From CAZQFS01 sp964592755 (GTDB lineage: Bacteria; Hydrothermota; Tepidihabitantia; Tepidihabitantales; Tepidihabitantaceae), in the NCBI GenBank assembly GCA_964592755.1, contig CAZQFS010000002.1, positions 3,442 to 67,441 on the forward strand: 64,000 bases of DNA, read 5' to 3'. The notes beneath the pieces were generated by a model. The model saw nothing but the letters and a program-made list of their open reading frames with translations, did not search any database and had not been told where the DNA came from. The number at the start of each line of letters is the position of its first letter. Position 1 is the stretch's first letter. Position numbers and translations under genes: made by a program. This document shows positions 44,631 through 52,988 of this stretch, in pieces.

Positions 44631-44990
44631 CTAGCTGGTATCTCGCCGGTTCGGGAATGGGAAGTGTGAACTGAGCCAGTGATGTGGGCTGCCATCAAGA
44701 CAGAGCAGTTCGCCGAACTGAGCCCTGCGTTCCCGGCGGCGACGGTGGGCCTTGGCGCGGCGTCTTCGGTGTGGGCCGAGACCGAAAGTGCGCAGCCAGC
44801 AGCGGACCGTCTCCCGGGAGAGCACGATGCCACATTCCTCGGCCAGGGTTTCAGTGAAATGGGCGGTGTTGGAGTCGTGGCAGTAGCGCTGGTAGAGGGC
44901 GAGGACTGGTTTGTGCATGGCCGCGGGTCGGGCGTTGTGCGAACGGTGTTCGCGATTGCCGTCTCGGCCGAGCGCCGGAGGGCGGGCCGT
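44631..44990 (-). pseudogene. ISNCY-type transposase remnant
   Basis: The minus strand reads KPVLALYQRYCHDSNTAHFT, ETLAEECGIVLSRETVRCWL, RTFGLGPHRRRRAKAHRRRR and FGELLCLDGSPHHW. This is the helix-turn-helix to first catalytic Asp segment (ql-DGSpH-W) of ISNCY/IS1202-like transposases. The frame stops 12 residues later, and the rest of the DDE domain is absent; the N-terminal part is degenerate. It lies exactly between the two GH18 paralogues. Outside this piece, 44531-44630 and 44991-45158 show nothing else recognisable. Confidence 0.72.
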
Positions 44991-45158
44991 CTGCCTGAGA
45001 TGCTCGACCCGACCCTGCCCGTAGACCGGTTCACGGGCAAGCCCTACGGGCACAAAACGGCACCGGGCGGGTTTGTGGCGTACAGCGCGGGCCGCGACGA
45101 AACGGACAACGGCGGCGACGCGCTCGATCAACACGAACCGCTCCGCGGCCGACGGCTG

Positions 45159-45187
45159 TTGCCGCGCGGCCAACCGGCGGCTATAAT
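45159..45187 (+). promoter_or_regulatory. Promoter of the second GH18-like gene
   Basis: TTGCCG (45159-45164), 17-base spacer, perfect TATAAT (45182-45187). GTG 45195 is 7 bases after the -10 box, so the mRNA would start at or next to the start codon although a GGAGG sequence lies in between. Confidence 0.6.
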
Positions 45188-45194
45188 GGAGGCG

Positions 45195-47072
45195 GTGAGA
45201 AGACTCTGGTTTACCCTGCTCGTTTCGACCGCGCTGGCCGCTTCGCATCACCGGCACTGGGCCGAGTCGGAAGGGCACCGCGGGACCGCCGCGGTTGAGC
45301 GGCCGGCGTTCACCGGCCGGCCGAGCCCGCTCATTCCCCGCGACGAGCCGACCGTAGCCCGCTCCGTCTACGGCTACTCGCCCTACTGGGTCGACCAACG
45401 CTGGCTCCACTATGACCTGCTTACGCACATCGGCCTGTTCGACGTGACGCTCAACCCTGATGGCTCTATCTCCAACCTCAGCAACTTCCCGCACCACTGG
45501 GCTGCGGTCATCGACCGCGCCCACCGTAACGGGGTCAGGGTCGAGATGGTGGCGACCTGCTTCGACTGGGCCAATATCCACGGCGCCATCCGCGCCCCCG
45601 CGTCGATTTCCAACCTCATCGCGCTCGCGGAATCGTCCGGAGTCGACGGCATCAACCTCGATTTCGAGGGGCTGTGGTACGGCGACCGCGACACGTTCAC
45701 GCTCTTTGTACAAAGGATGTCGGCCGCGTGCCGCGCTGCCGGGCTGGACCTGACCCTCGCCACCCCGCCGCTGAACCAGGAGAATGCTTACGACCTGGCC
45801 GCGCTGGCCGACACCACCGACGGCTTGTTCCTGATGGGCTACGACTTTCACTGGCGGGGTGCGCCGGAAGCCGGGCCGGTCGCCCCGCTCTCGGGCTGGC
45901 CCTTTTACGGCAACCTGCAGATGGCCATCAACCACTATCTGGGGCGGATTGGCCACATGCGCGACGTCTGGTTCGGCATGCCCTACTACGGCTACCAGTG
46001 GCCGACCTACGCCGACACGGTGCGTTCGCGCACGACCGGGCTCGGCGAGGCGGTGTACTTTCGCGACGCGCCCGGTGCTGCCCGGACGCACGGTTACCGC
46101 TGGAATGCCGAAGGCCAGTCACCGTGGTACGCATTCAACAGCGGCGGCTGGTACCAGTGCTGGTTCGACGACGACACCAGCCTGCTGCTCAGGTACCGCG
46201 AGGTGCACGAACACGACATGCTCGGTACCGGCATGTGGGCGCTGGGTTACGATGGGTCGCGCACCGAGCTCTGGGCTGCTTTGCGCGAGAGCTTCAACCG
46301 GCCGCGTGCCGCGTTCACCAACGGCGACTGCGAGACGTGGCGGTTCGACACGCTGCCGGTGCCGAGTGACACGTCGGCCAATCCGGTCGGCTGGTACGAA
46401 GGCAGGAAGGCGAAGTACCGTCGCGAAGCCGGGCTGGTCCGTTCCGGCGCAAGTGCCATCAGGCACATCCCGGACTCACTCGGCTACGCGTGGCCGGTCG
46501 AGTCGAAGTTGTTCCAGGACGTGACCGTCCTGCCGGGTGCAAGCTACGAATTCTCGGGCTGGTCGTACAAGAACGACGGCCGTGGCAACCGGACAAAGCT
46601 GCTGCTCCAGTGGCACGACTCCACGTACAACGTCGTCGGCAGCGCCGCGTCGGTCGTGCTGACCGCGGACAGCGCCGGCTGGCGATACCTGACCACTGGC
46701 AGCGTGCCCGTGCCCAACGGCACAAGATTCGCCCGGCTCTGTCTGTGGATGGAAGGCCGCGGCGGGTTCGACCACTGGGACGACATCAGCTTCGACGTCT
46801 TCACCGGCATCGCGGGGCGGCTGGACTGGTCAGAGCCGGCCAACGATGATGTGGCAACCGTCGCTCGCGGCGTGCTGGTGCTGCCACGCAACACGGCCGA
46901 ATTGCCCCGCAGTTCGCGCCGTGTCTCAGGGCCCGCCCTGCTCGACATCACCGGCCGCAAGGTCATGACACTCTCGCCCGGCCCGAACGACTTGCGGCAT
47001 CTGGCGCCGGGCGTGTACTTCGTGCGAGCAGCACAAGCTCAAGCCGTCCGCAAGGTCGTGGTCACGAGATAG
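45195..47072 (+). CDS. GH18-like hydrolase with short sorting tail (second paralogue)
   Basis: 625 residues from GTG 45195 (RRLWFTLLVSTALAASHH signal peptide); the frame runs further upstream, but promoter and signal peptide fix the start. The GH18 barrel and jelly roll are identical to the gene at 41054 through bases 45358-46759, including the DGINLDFE catalytic motif. After the jelly roll (RGGFDHWDDISFDVFTG) it lacks the CARDB and Kelch regions and goes straight to a linker and the short tail LLDITGRKVMTLSPGPNDLR, HLAPGVYFVRAA. It is probably a cell-surface or wall-directed glycan hydrolase, a lean version of its neighbour. YVTN protein genes follow after 9 bases. Confidence 0.82.
   Translation: MRRLWFTLLVSTALAASHHRHWAESEGHRGTAAVERPAFTGRPSPLIPRDEPTVARSVYGYSPYWVDQRWLHYDLLTHIGLFDVTLNPDGSISNLSNFPHHWAAVIDRAHRNGVRVEMVATCFDWANIHGAIRAPASISNLIALAESSGVDGINLDFEGLWYGDRDTFTLFVQRMSAACRAAGLDLTLATPPLNQENAYDLAALADTTDGLFLMGYDFHWRGAPEAGPVAPLSGWPFYGNLQMAINHYLGRIGHMRDVWFGMPYYGYQWPTYADTVRSRTTGLGEAVYFRDAPGAARTHGYRWNAEGQSPWYAFNSGGWYQCWFDDDTSLLLRYREVHEHDMLGTGMWALGYDGSRTELWAALRESFNRPRAAFTNGDCETWRFDTLPVPSDTSANPVGWYEGRKAKYRREAGLVRSGASAIRHIPDSLGYAWPVESKLFQDVTVLPGASYEFSGWSYKNDGRGNRTKLLLQWHDSTYNVVGSAASVVLTADSAGWRYLTTGSVPVPNGTRFARLCLWMEGRGGFDHWDDISFDVFTGIAGRLDWSEPANDDVATVARGVLVLPRNTAELPRSSRRVSGPALLDITGRKVMTLSPGPNDLRHLAPGVYFVRAAQAQAVRKVVVTR
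45358..46759 (+). repeat. Exact 1402-bp repeat, copy B
   Basis: Partner of 41205-42606. The first difference on the right is at 46760 (C here, G at 42607). Confidence 0.95.
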
Positions 47073-47081
47073 GAGGGCGCG

Positions 47082-48467
47082 GTGAAGAAGCTCAATGTGC
47101 TCCTGGCGGCCCTGGCGGTTACCGCCTCCGGGCAGTATCTGGAAACGACGATTCGTCTGTCTGACTCGCTGGGCATGCTGGCAGTGCCGCGCTGCCTGGC
47201 GTACAACGCCACCAGCAACACAGTCTACGTCGGTGGCGAAAACGGCGACTGCGTTGTCGCCATCGATGGCGCAACCAACCGGAAGATCGCCTCCATCCCT
47301 ACCGGCTTCGCGGTGTATGCCGTCTGCTGCAACCCGCGCGAGAACAAGGTCTACTGTGCGGACTACCACAAAGACAGCGTGCATGTGGTCGACGGCGCGA
47401 CCAACCGCGTGGTCGCAATCGTGCCGGTCGGCGACTGCCCCTACGCGCTGGGGTACAACCCGCAGGAGAACAAGGTCTACTGCGGCAACTTCGTGAGCGA
47501 CGACGTGACCGTTATCGACGGAGCGCGGGATTCGGTGCTCGCCACCGTGCGGACCGGGGTCAACCCATGGGCCTTGTGCTGCGATGAGCAGGACAACCGG
47601 GTCTTCAGTGCGAACATGGAAAGCGATGACCTGACCGTGATTGACGGCGCCACCAACCAGGTCATCGCCACGGTCTTCTCCGGCGACCATCCGTGGGACA
47701 TCCTCTACAACCCGCAAGAGAACAAGGTCTACGGCGCGAACCACTTCGGCAAGAGCGTAACCGTGGTCGACGCGGCCGCGAACCGAGCCATTGTGTCGGT
47801 CACGGTCGGCAACGAGCCCGTTGCCTTGTGCTACAACCCGCGCGAGAACCGCGTCTACTGCGCCAACGAGTACGATGGGACCGTGGCGGTGCTGGACGGC
47901 GCGACGAACGCGGTGCTCGCGACAGTGCCGGCGGGCAGCCACCCGTGGGCGCTGTGCTGGAACTCGCGCAGCAACGCGGTCTACTGCGCCAACTTTGGCA
48001 GCAACGATGTGACCGTGATTGACGGCGCGACGAACGCGGTGGTTGCGACCGTGGCGGTCGGCACCGGGCCCTGCGCGCTGGTCCACAATCCGGCCGAGAA
48101 CCGGGTCTACGTGGCCAACAGCGGAGACTCGACCGTGTCGGTACTGCGGGACACAGGGACCGTGGCAGTCGAAGAACGAAGCCTGATGCCGGACGCGCGA
48201 CGACCGGCGCCGCGCGCAACAGTCGTGCGCAGGGTGCTGTGGTTCCGCGACTTGGGACACGACCCGAAATCCTCAGGCGGACTTCGGTCATGTCCTGCGT
48301 CCCTGCTCGACGCGACCGGCCGCAAGGTCATTGACCTCGCGCCCGGCGCCAACGATGTGCGGCATCTTGCGCCCGGGGTGTACTTCATCAGCGACCACTC
48401 GGCGCCCGGCAGTCGGCATTCAGGGCGTGGCGCGTTACGCACGGCGAGGGTCGTGGTCGCGAAGTAG
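47082..48467 (+). CDS. Secreted YVTN beta-propeller protein with short sorting tail
   Basis: 461 residues from GTG with GGAGG upstream. Short signal peptide (LNVLLAALAVTASG). Residues about 30-350 consist of seven or eight repeats of about 42 residues, each like YNPQENKVYCGNFVSDDVTV plus IDGA-x-N-x-V-x-ATV-x-x-G-x-x-P, the YVTN/NHL-type seven-bladed propeller found in S-layer and surface proteins. The end is LLDATGRKVIDLAPGANDVR, HLAPGVYFISD. Such propellers bind partners rather than catalyse. Its neighbours are secreted hydrolases with the same tail. Confidence 0.85.
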   Translation: MKKLNVLLAALAVTASGQYLETTIRLSDSLGMLAVPRCLAYNATSNTVYVGGENGDCVVAIDGATNRKIASIPTGFAVYAVCCNPRENKVYCADYHKDSVHVVDGATNRVVAIVPVGDCPYALGYNPQENKVYCGNFVSDDVTVIDGARDSVLATVRTGVNPWALCCDEQDNRVFSANMESDDLTVIDGATNQVIATVFSGDHPWDILYNPQENKVYGANHFGKSVTVVDAAANRAIVSVTVGNEPVALCYNPRENRVYCANEYDGTVAVLDGATNAVLATVPAGSHPWALCWNSRSNAVYCANFGSNDVTVIDGATNAVVATVAVGTGPCALVHNPAENRVYVANSGDSTVSVLRDTGTVAVEERSLMPDARRPAPRATVVRRVLWFRDLGHDPKSSGGLRSCPASLLDATGRKVIDLAPGANDVRHLAPGVYFISDHSAPGSRHSGRGALRTARVVVAK

Positions 48468-48473
48468 GAGAGC

Positions 48474-50789
48474 GTGATACGGCACCTGGCCGGACTCACA
48501 TTGTACGTGGTCGCGGCACTGGCCCAGGAGATTGAGCGTGAGGTATTCCTGCCTGACAGCTTCGTCGGGCCCGAGTACCCGAGGACGGTCTGCTGTCTGA
48601 ATTGGCAGTCCACAACCAAAGCCTATGTCGGCGGTCACGGCGCTATCCCTGCCATTGTCTCGTTCGACCCGCTGACCCGAACCAGAAACTCGCGCCGGCT
48701 CATGCCTGAGAACGTCGAGCTACTGCTGGTTCAACCCGACGGGCCCCTCGTGTTCGCGTTCGGCCGGCACCGGCTCATGGTTGTTGACGGCGTGCAGGAT
48801 TCGCTCGTGGCAGATGTCGAGTACGGAGACGGCCCGGGCCTGGCCGTGCTCGACCCGGCCCGGCAGGCGCTATACCTGGCCGACCGGTTGTACGGCTCGC
48901 TGGCAAAGTACGACTACTCGGGCAATCGTCTCGACACCATCGGCGTCCGGCTTACGCCGACCGTGCTGTGTCCGGCCCGGGCCGCCGGCCGGCTGTACGT
49001 TGCCGGACGCCAGGACACGATTGCCGTAGTTGACCTCACTGCTGATTCGGTTGTCCGCTATGTCGGCGTCGGCGATGAGCCTTCGGCCCTTGCCTACGAC
49101 GCGGCCCGGGACAGGCTTTACTGTGCCAACCGGCTGGGCAATTCCGTCTCGGTCATTGACTGCGGTCGTGACTCGGTCATCAGCACGGTTGCGGTGGGCG
49201 CCGGGCCGGTGGCGCTTGCCTTGCACTCTGCCCGGAACCGGCTCTACTGCGCCGACCGTACGGCCGGCCGCATCGCCGTGGTTGACCTGGCGAGTCTGTC
49301 GCTTGTGGATTTGGTGCCGGTCAGCCAGCCGGTCAACCTTGTTTGCGACACCGTCCACGACCGGCTCTACTGCGGCACAACGGGAACCGAGCTTGTCGTC
49401 ATTGACTGCCGGGTCGACACGGTCTGCGCCCGGCTCAAGGTCGGTGAGGAGAACAGCGCCCTGACTCTGGCCGGCGCGGCGGTGCTCTGTGCCGGGTACG
49501 CGGCAGGAACGGTCAACGTCGTTCAGGGTGATTCGGTCACCGGGACCGTGGCTGCGGCCACTGCCGGCCCGCGCACCGCCCTGGTCTGCCAAGACAAGCT
49601 CTATGTCGCAGAGGAACGACTCAACCATGTCACGGTGCTCTCCCTGCCCGGATTCGAGCCGGTTGCCCGTGTCCGGGTGGGCGCGAAGCCACGCGCCTTG
49701 TGCCGGGGTCCGAACTCAGCGCGGGTCTACGTCGCCTGCTTTGGTGACAGCACGGTCTGGGTTATCGACGCGAGAGCCGACACGGTTGCCGGCTGGCTGG
49801 TCAGCGGCAATGCACCCTATCACATGGTGCTTGACTCAGCTGGCAGCAAGCTGTACTGCGCCAACTTCGGCTCGGCCGACATCGCGGTGATTGACTGCCG
49901 GACCGACACACTCCGCTGTCGCCGGGAATTCGGCCGCGCCTGCCGCCGCCTTGCGTACAACCCGACCAACCGCAAGGTCTACGGCGCGTGCCATGACTCG
50001 CGCACGATTGCGATACTGGACTGCGTTACCGACTCGGTTACGGCCCGAGTCGCGACGTCGGCTCCACCGTGGACCGTAATCTACGACGGGGCCGACAACC
50101 TGGTCTATTCGGGAACGAGCTGGGGCGGGCCGGTCATCGACGGCGCGACCGACTCCGTGGTCGGCGAGATCAGCGAGGCGTTCTACGTGAAGGGTATGTG
50201 CTGGGACCCAATCGAGGGACGCGTCTACATGGCAAACAACTACTCAAGCGCAGTGCTCTGCATCGATGCGCCGAGCCACGCCGTCATCCGGCAGCTTGCG
50301 GTTGCCGCGCTACCCGCCGACCTCACCTGGTCTTCGCGTTCGGGCCGCGCCTATCTCTGCCACAACCGCGCCGGCCGCATCACAAACCAGGTCAGTGTGA
50401 TTGAGCGCGACAGCGTGGCGGCTGAGCTATGGGTCCGGCCCAGTCCGGTCGAAGCAGTGGCCGACCCGGAGCGTGAGCGGGTCTACGTACTCAACTGGGA
50501 GTCGAGCTGTGTCACGGTGCTCAGCGACGGAGTGAGTGGAGCCCGGGAAAACGCCGGGCCTGCTGCTTCCGGTTTCGGGTGCCCGACCATCGTCGGCGAT
50601 GCGCTTGTGCTGCGGGAAATGCCCTGCTCTGCGCTCTTGCTGGACATCTCCGGCCGGGAGATGACGCGGCTCGTGCCCGGCCTGAATGACGTGCGGCGAC
50701 TCGCGCCCGGAGTGTACTTCATCCAAGAAGCGGAGTCGAGGGGTCATGGGTTTCAGGGCTGGAGCCGGAAGATTGTTGTCCGGCAGTGA
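48474..50789 (+). CDS. Large secreted YVTN beta-propeller protein with short sorting tail
   Basis: 771 residues from GTG; N-terminal signal peptide (HLAGLTLYVVAALAQE). From about 80 to 690 it carries some fourteen blade-like repeats of about 42 residues (DAARDRLYCANRLGNSVSVI, DSAGSKLYCANFGSADIAVI, NPTNRKVYGACHDSRTIAIL), enough for two propellers in tandem. The end is LLDISGREMTRLVPGLNDVR, RLAPGVYFIQEA. It is a paralogue of the preceding gene (6-base gap) and probably arose by blade duplication. Confidence 0.83.
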   Translation: MIRHLAGLTLYVVAALAQEIEREVFLPDSFVGPEYPRTVCCLNWQSTTKAYVGGHGAIPAIVSFDPLTRTRNSRRLMPENVELLLVQPDGPLVFAFGRHRLMVVDGVQDSLVADVEYGDGPGLAVLDPARQALYLADRLYGSLAKYDYSGNRLDTIGVRLTPTVLCPARAAGRLYVAGRQDTIAVVDLTADSVVRYVGVGDEPSALAYDAARDRLYCANRLGNSVSVIDCGRDSVISTVAVGAGPVALALHSARNRLYCADRTAGRIAVVDLASLSLVDLVPVSQPVNLVCDTVHDRLYCGTTGTELVVIDCRVDTVCARLKVGEENSALTLAGAAVLCAGYAAGTVNVVQGDSVTGTVAAATAGPRTALVCQDKLYVAEERLNHVTVLSLPGFEPVARVRVGAKPRALCRGPNSARVYVACFGDSTVWVIDARADTVAGWLVSGNAPYHMVLDSAGSKLYCANFGSADIAVIDCRTDTLRCRREFGRACRRLAYNPTNRKVYGACHDSRTIAILDCVTDSVTARVATSAPPWTVIYDGADNLVYSGTSWGGPVIDGATDSVVGEISEAFYVKGMCWDPIEGRVYMANNYSSAVLCIDAPSHAVIRQLAVAALPADLTWSSRSGRAYLCHNRAGRITNQVSVIERDSVAAELWVRPSPVEAVADPERERVYVLNWESSCVTVLSDGVSGARENAGPAASGFGCPTIVGDALVLREMPCSALLLDISGREMTRLVPGLNDVRRLAPGVYFIQEAESRGHGFQGWSRKIVVRQ

Positions 50790-50900
50790 GTGAGGAGGGG
50801 CCGGTTATCGCAGGTGAGCCCGCATGACCCGGGCCTACACTGAGCCGACAAACCCCGGCACAGACCGAAACCGCCGGCGGATTCTGAGAATAGCGGCTGC

Positions 50901-51524
50901 CTACCGGCCGACGACCTCGCGGGCAACACGGTCTGCCGTTCGGGTCACGGAGGCGACGACCGCTTTGGAGCTCATCGTCGCGAGCGTGACCGCATCAATG
51001 CTGTCGGGCCGAGCCGGGTCATAGTCGAGGAGACGTTCGAGTATGCCCTGGTTCACTGCCAGTTCAAGATAGGCCGGGGTCTCCTGGTTGTCGAGGAGAT
51101 AGATGCGCTTGGGCCGGGCCTGGGCGTCGAGCAGCACATGAACCGGTACCGGCCCGGCGTAGCCGCGGGCGGTGGTTCCTGCCGAGTCGGACCATGCCGA
51201 ATAACCCAACACCGCCTTTCTACTGCCGAGTACGACTTCGACCGGGAATGGGGCGTCGCGGCGTCTGATGTACCGCGCGTCAGGGAACGTCTTCGTGACC
51301 GCCTCGGGCAGGTCGGTCTTAGGCGGCTCGGGCTGAGCCTTGGTCTCGGGTCTGGCTGGTTGAGGGCTAGGCCGCTCCGGCGCATTGCCGGCCGTCGCGG
51401 GCAAGGTTTCTTCTGCCGGCAGGGGGTGCGGCGTTGCCTGCCGGGGTGTGGGGCGAGAGCCGCACCCGGCGGGCAGGAACAGGAAGATGAGTCCGAACCG
51501 GGCGAGCGATTTGCTGAAACTCAT
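50901..51524 (-). CDS. Lipoprotein with FMN-binding-like domain
   Basis: 207 residues. Lipobox FLFLPAGCGS (Cys21), then a Pro/Glu/Ala-rich linker to about residue 85, then an FMN_bind-like domain: YIRRRDAPFPVEVVLG, GYAGPVPVHVLLDAQARPK, IYLLDNQETPAYLEL and SIDAVTLATMSSKAVVASV. The last string corresponds to the D-x-x-(S/T)-G-A-T-x-T/S-S motif whose Thr carries covalent FMN in RnfG/NqrC; Gly is replaced by Leu (TLATMSS). It may bind flavin in the periplasm. A TTGACA with a weak -10 (CACACT) lies 13-41 bases upstream. No Rnf or Nos genes are near. Confidence 0.6.
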   Translation of the reverse strand: MSFSKSLARFGLIFLFLPAGCGSRPTPRQATPHPLPAEETLPATAGNAPERPSPQPARPETKAQPEPPKTDLPEAVTKTFPDARYIRRRDAPFPVEVVLGSRKAVLGYSAWSDSAGTTARGYAGPVPVHVLLDAQARPKRIYLLDNQETPAYLELAVNQGILERLLDYDPARPDSIDAVTLATMSSKAVVASVTRTADRVAREVVGR

Positions 51525-51578
51525 TGGCCGGGCAAGAGTGTGGCAGAGAGGTCAGCCCATGTCAATTCCGGCGCGCGC

Positions 51579-51606
51579 TTGACAACCGACCAGGCCCGGC
51601 TAGAAT
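51579..51606 (+). promoter_or_regulatory. Promoter of the ThiI-like gene
   Basis: TTGACA (51579-51584), 16-base spacer, TAGAAT (51601-51606); leader of about 70 bases. Confidence 0.6.
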
Positions 51607-51683
51607 ACAAGCAACGGTGAGGGCACCTATCTCTACTCTGTCCGTGTCACAATGCAGCCTGCTTCGGCAGAAAGAAGCGGCCA

Positions 51684-52727
51684 ATGATTCCCAGTCGTAA
51701 GTCCAAGGCGGTCGGGCTCTTCTCCGGCGGGCTGGACAGTATACTCGCCACCCGCCTGATTGCCGAGCAGGGCGTGACCGTGGTCGCGCTCAACTTCCGC
51801 GGGCCGTTCGACGTTGCCGGCCAGACTCCCACGGAGGAGCGACTGAGCAAGATGGCACAACTGCTGGGGGCGAGCCTGGTCTCGCTTGACCTTGCCGACG
51901 ATTACCTGCAACTGGTCCGCAAACCGGCGCTGGGCTACGTCCGGGAGATGGCTCCGTGCCTTGATTGCATCATCCACATGCTGGTCAAAGCCAAACAACT
52001 GGCCCGGGAGATTCACGCCGACTTCGTGTTCACCGGCGAAGTGGTAGGCCAGCGGGCGATGTGTCAGAACAAACGGGCGTTGAAGACGACGGAGCGGGCG
52101 GCAGGTCTGGAGGGGCGTTTGCTGCGGCCGCTCAGTGCCAAGCTGCTTGAGCCGACAATCCCCGAGCTGACCGGCCTGGTCAGGCGCGAACGCCTGCTCG
52201 ACCTGAAGGGAAAGGGACGGCGACGACAGATACGCCTGGCACATGAGTTCGGCATCTTCGACTATCCGATTCCCGGCATCGGCTGCATGTTGCTCGACAA
52301 GAACTTCGCTGCCCGGGCGCGGGAACTCGCAAGCCACGACCAATTGACGTTGAACGACATCCGGCTGCTCAAGGTCGGGCGTCACTTCCGCCTCGATTCC
52401 GGGGCCAAGGTGATTGTCGGCCGCAACGAGCAGGAGAACGCAGTGCTTGAGTCCTCGGCCCAGCCCGAGGACGTTATCTGCCGACCGGTCGACGTAATGG
52501 GGCCGGTCGTTCTGATTCGGGCCCACAAGCAGACCAAGAAGGATGCCGACATTGCTGCCAGAATCGCGGCCCGGTTCAGTGATGCGGAAAAGGGCAAGGC
52601 GGTCAAGTTCACCTGCGGCGACCGGGCGATGTCGGTGAAGCCATACGCAGACGAGGACATCGCCGCCTGGCGCATAAGCTATGTCGAACCACCCAAGCCT
52701 GAGCCTAAGGCAAAGAAGGAGAAGTAG
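51684..52727 (+). CDS. ThiI/MnmA-like PP-loop ATPase, possible tRNA thiolation
   Basis: 347 residues. The N-terminal ATP pyrophosphatase site is GLFSGGLDSILATRL (SGGLDS 14-19), and PCLDCI (Cys92/Cys95) is the Cys pair seen in tRNA-thiolating and related enzymes. DFVFTGEVVGQRAMCQNK and YPIPGIGCMLLDKNFAARAR follow the pattern of the group often annotated as tRNA 4-thiouridine synthase-like or DUF814-linked. A C-terminal domain of about 120 residues (VDVMGPVVLIRAHKQTKKDA) ends in a Lys-rich tail. It likely adenylates a uridine and inserts sulfur. The NifU-like gene that starts at the next base suggests iron-sulfur or sulfur supply for it. Confidence 0.72.
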   Translation: MIPSRKSKAVGLFSGGLDSILATRLIAEQGVTVVALNFRGPFDVAGQTPTEERLSKMAQLLGASLVSLDLADDYLQLVRKPALGYVREMAPCLDCIIHMLVKAKQLAREIHADFVFTGEVVGQRAMCQNKRALKTTERAAGLEGRLLRPLSAKLLEPTIPELTGLVRRERLLDLKGKGRRRQIRLAHEFGIFDYPIPGIGCMLLDKNFAARARELASHDQLTLNDIRLLKVGRHFRLDSGAKVIVGRNEQENAVLESSAQPEDVICRPVDVMGPVVLIRAHKQTKKDADIAARIAARFSDAEKGKAVKFTCGDRAMSVKPYADEDIAAWRISYVEPPKPEPKAKKEK

Positions 52728-52967
52728 ATGGAAGGTACGACCGAGGAGCAGGTGCGCAAGGTGCTCGACGAGGAGGTTCGGCCGAACCTGCAGATGGACG
52801 GCGGGGACGCCGAGCTGGTCGAGGTGAGCAGTGATGGCGTAGTCCGGCTGCGGCTGACCGGTGCGTGTTCCGGATGTCCGTTCTCGGCCATGACCCTGGC
52901 TTTCTCCGTGGAACGAGTCCTGAAAGAGAAAGTTCCCGGCGTGGTGCGGGTCGAGCCGGTGCCCTAG
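52728..52967 (+). CDS. NifU C-terminal (Nfu) domain protein
   Basis: 79 residues, the size of a stand-alone Nfu domain. QVRKVLDEEVRPNLQMDGGDAELVEV and the Cys-x-x-Cys of LTGACSGCPFSAMTL are diagnostic. Nfu proteins hold a transient Fe-S cluster at the CxxC of a dimer and pass it to target enzymes. It starts immediately after the ThiI-like stop, so the pair is co-translated; the neighbour's Cys pair is a plausible target. Confidence 0.93.
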   Translation: MEGTTEEQVRKVLDEEVRPNLQMDGGDAELVEVSSDGVVRLRLTGACSGCPFSAMTLAFSVERVLKEKVPGVVRVEPVP

Positions 52968-52988
52968 CGCCTGCTCTGCCGTCCGGCC

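Noticed and set aside
40937..46091. Two long minus frames that share an identical 300-residue segment
   Set aside because: The shared segment is the antisense of the exact 1402-bp GH18 repeat. Only the short transposase-like end of the second one (44631-44990) looks real.
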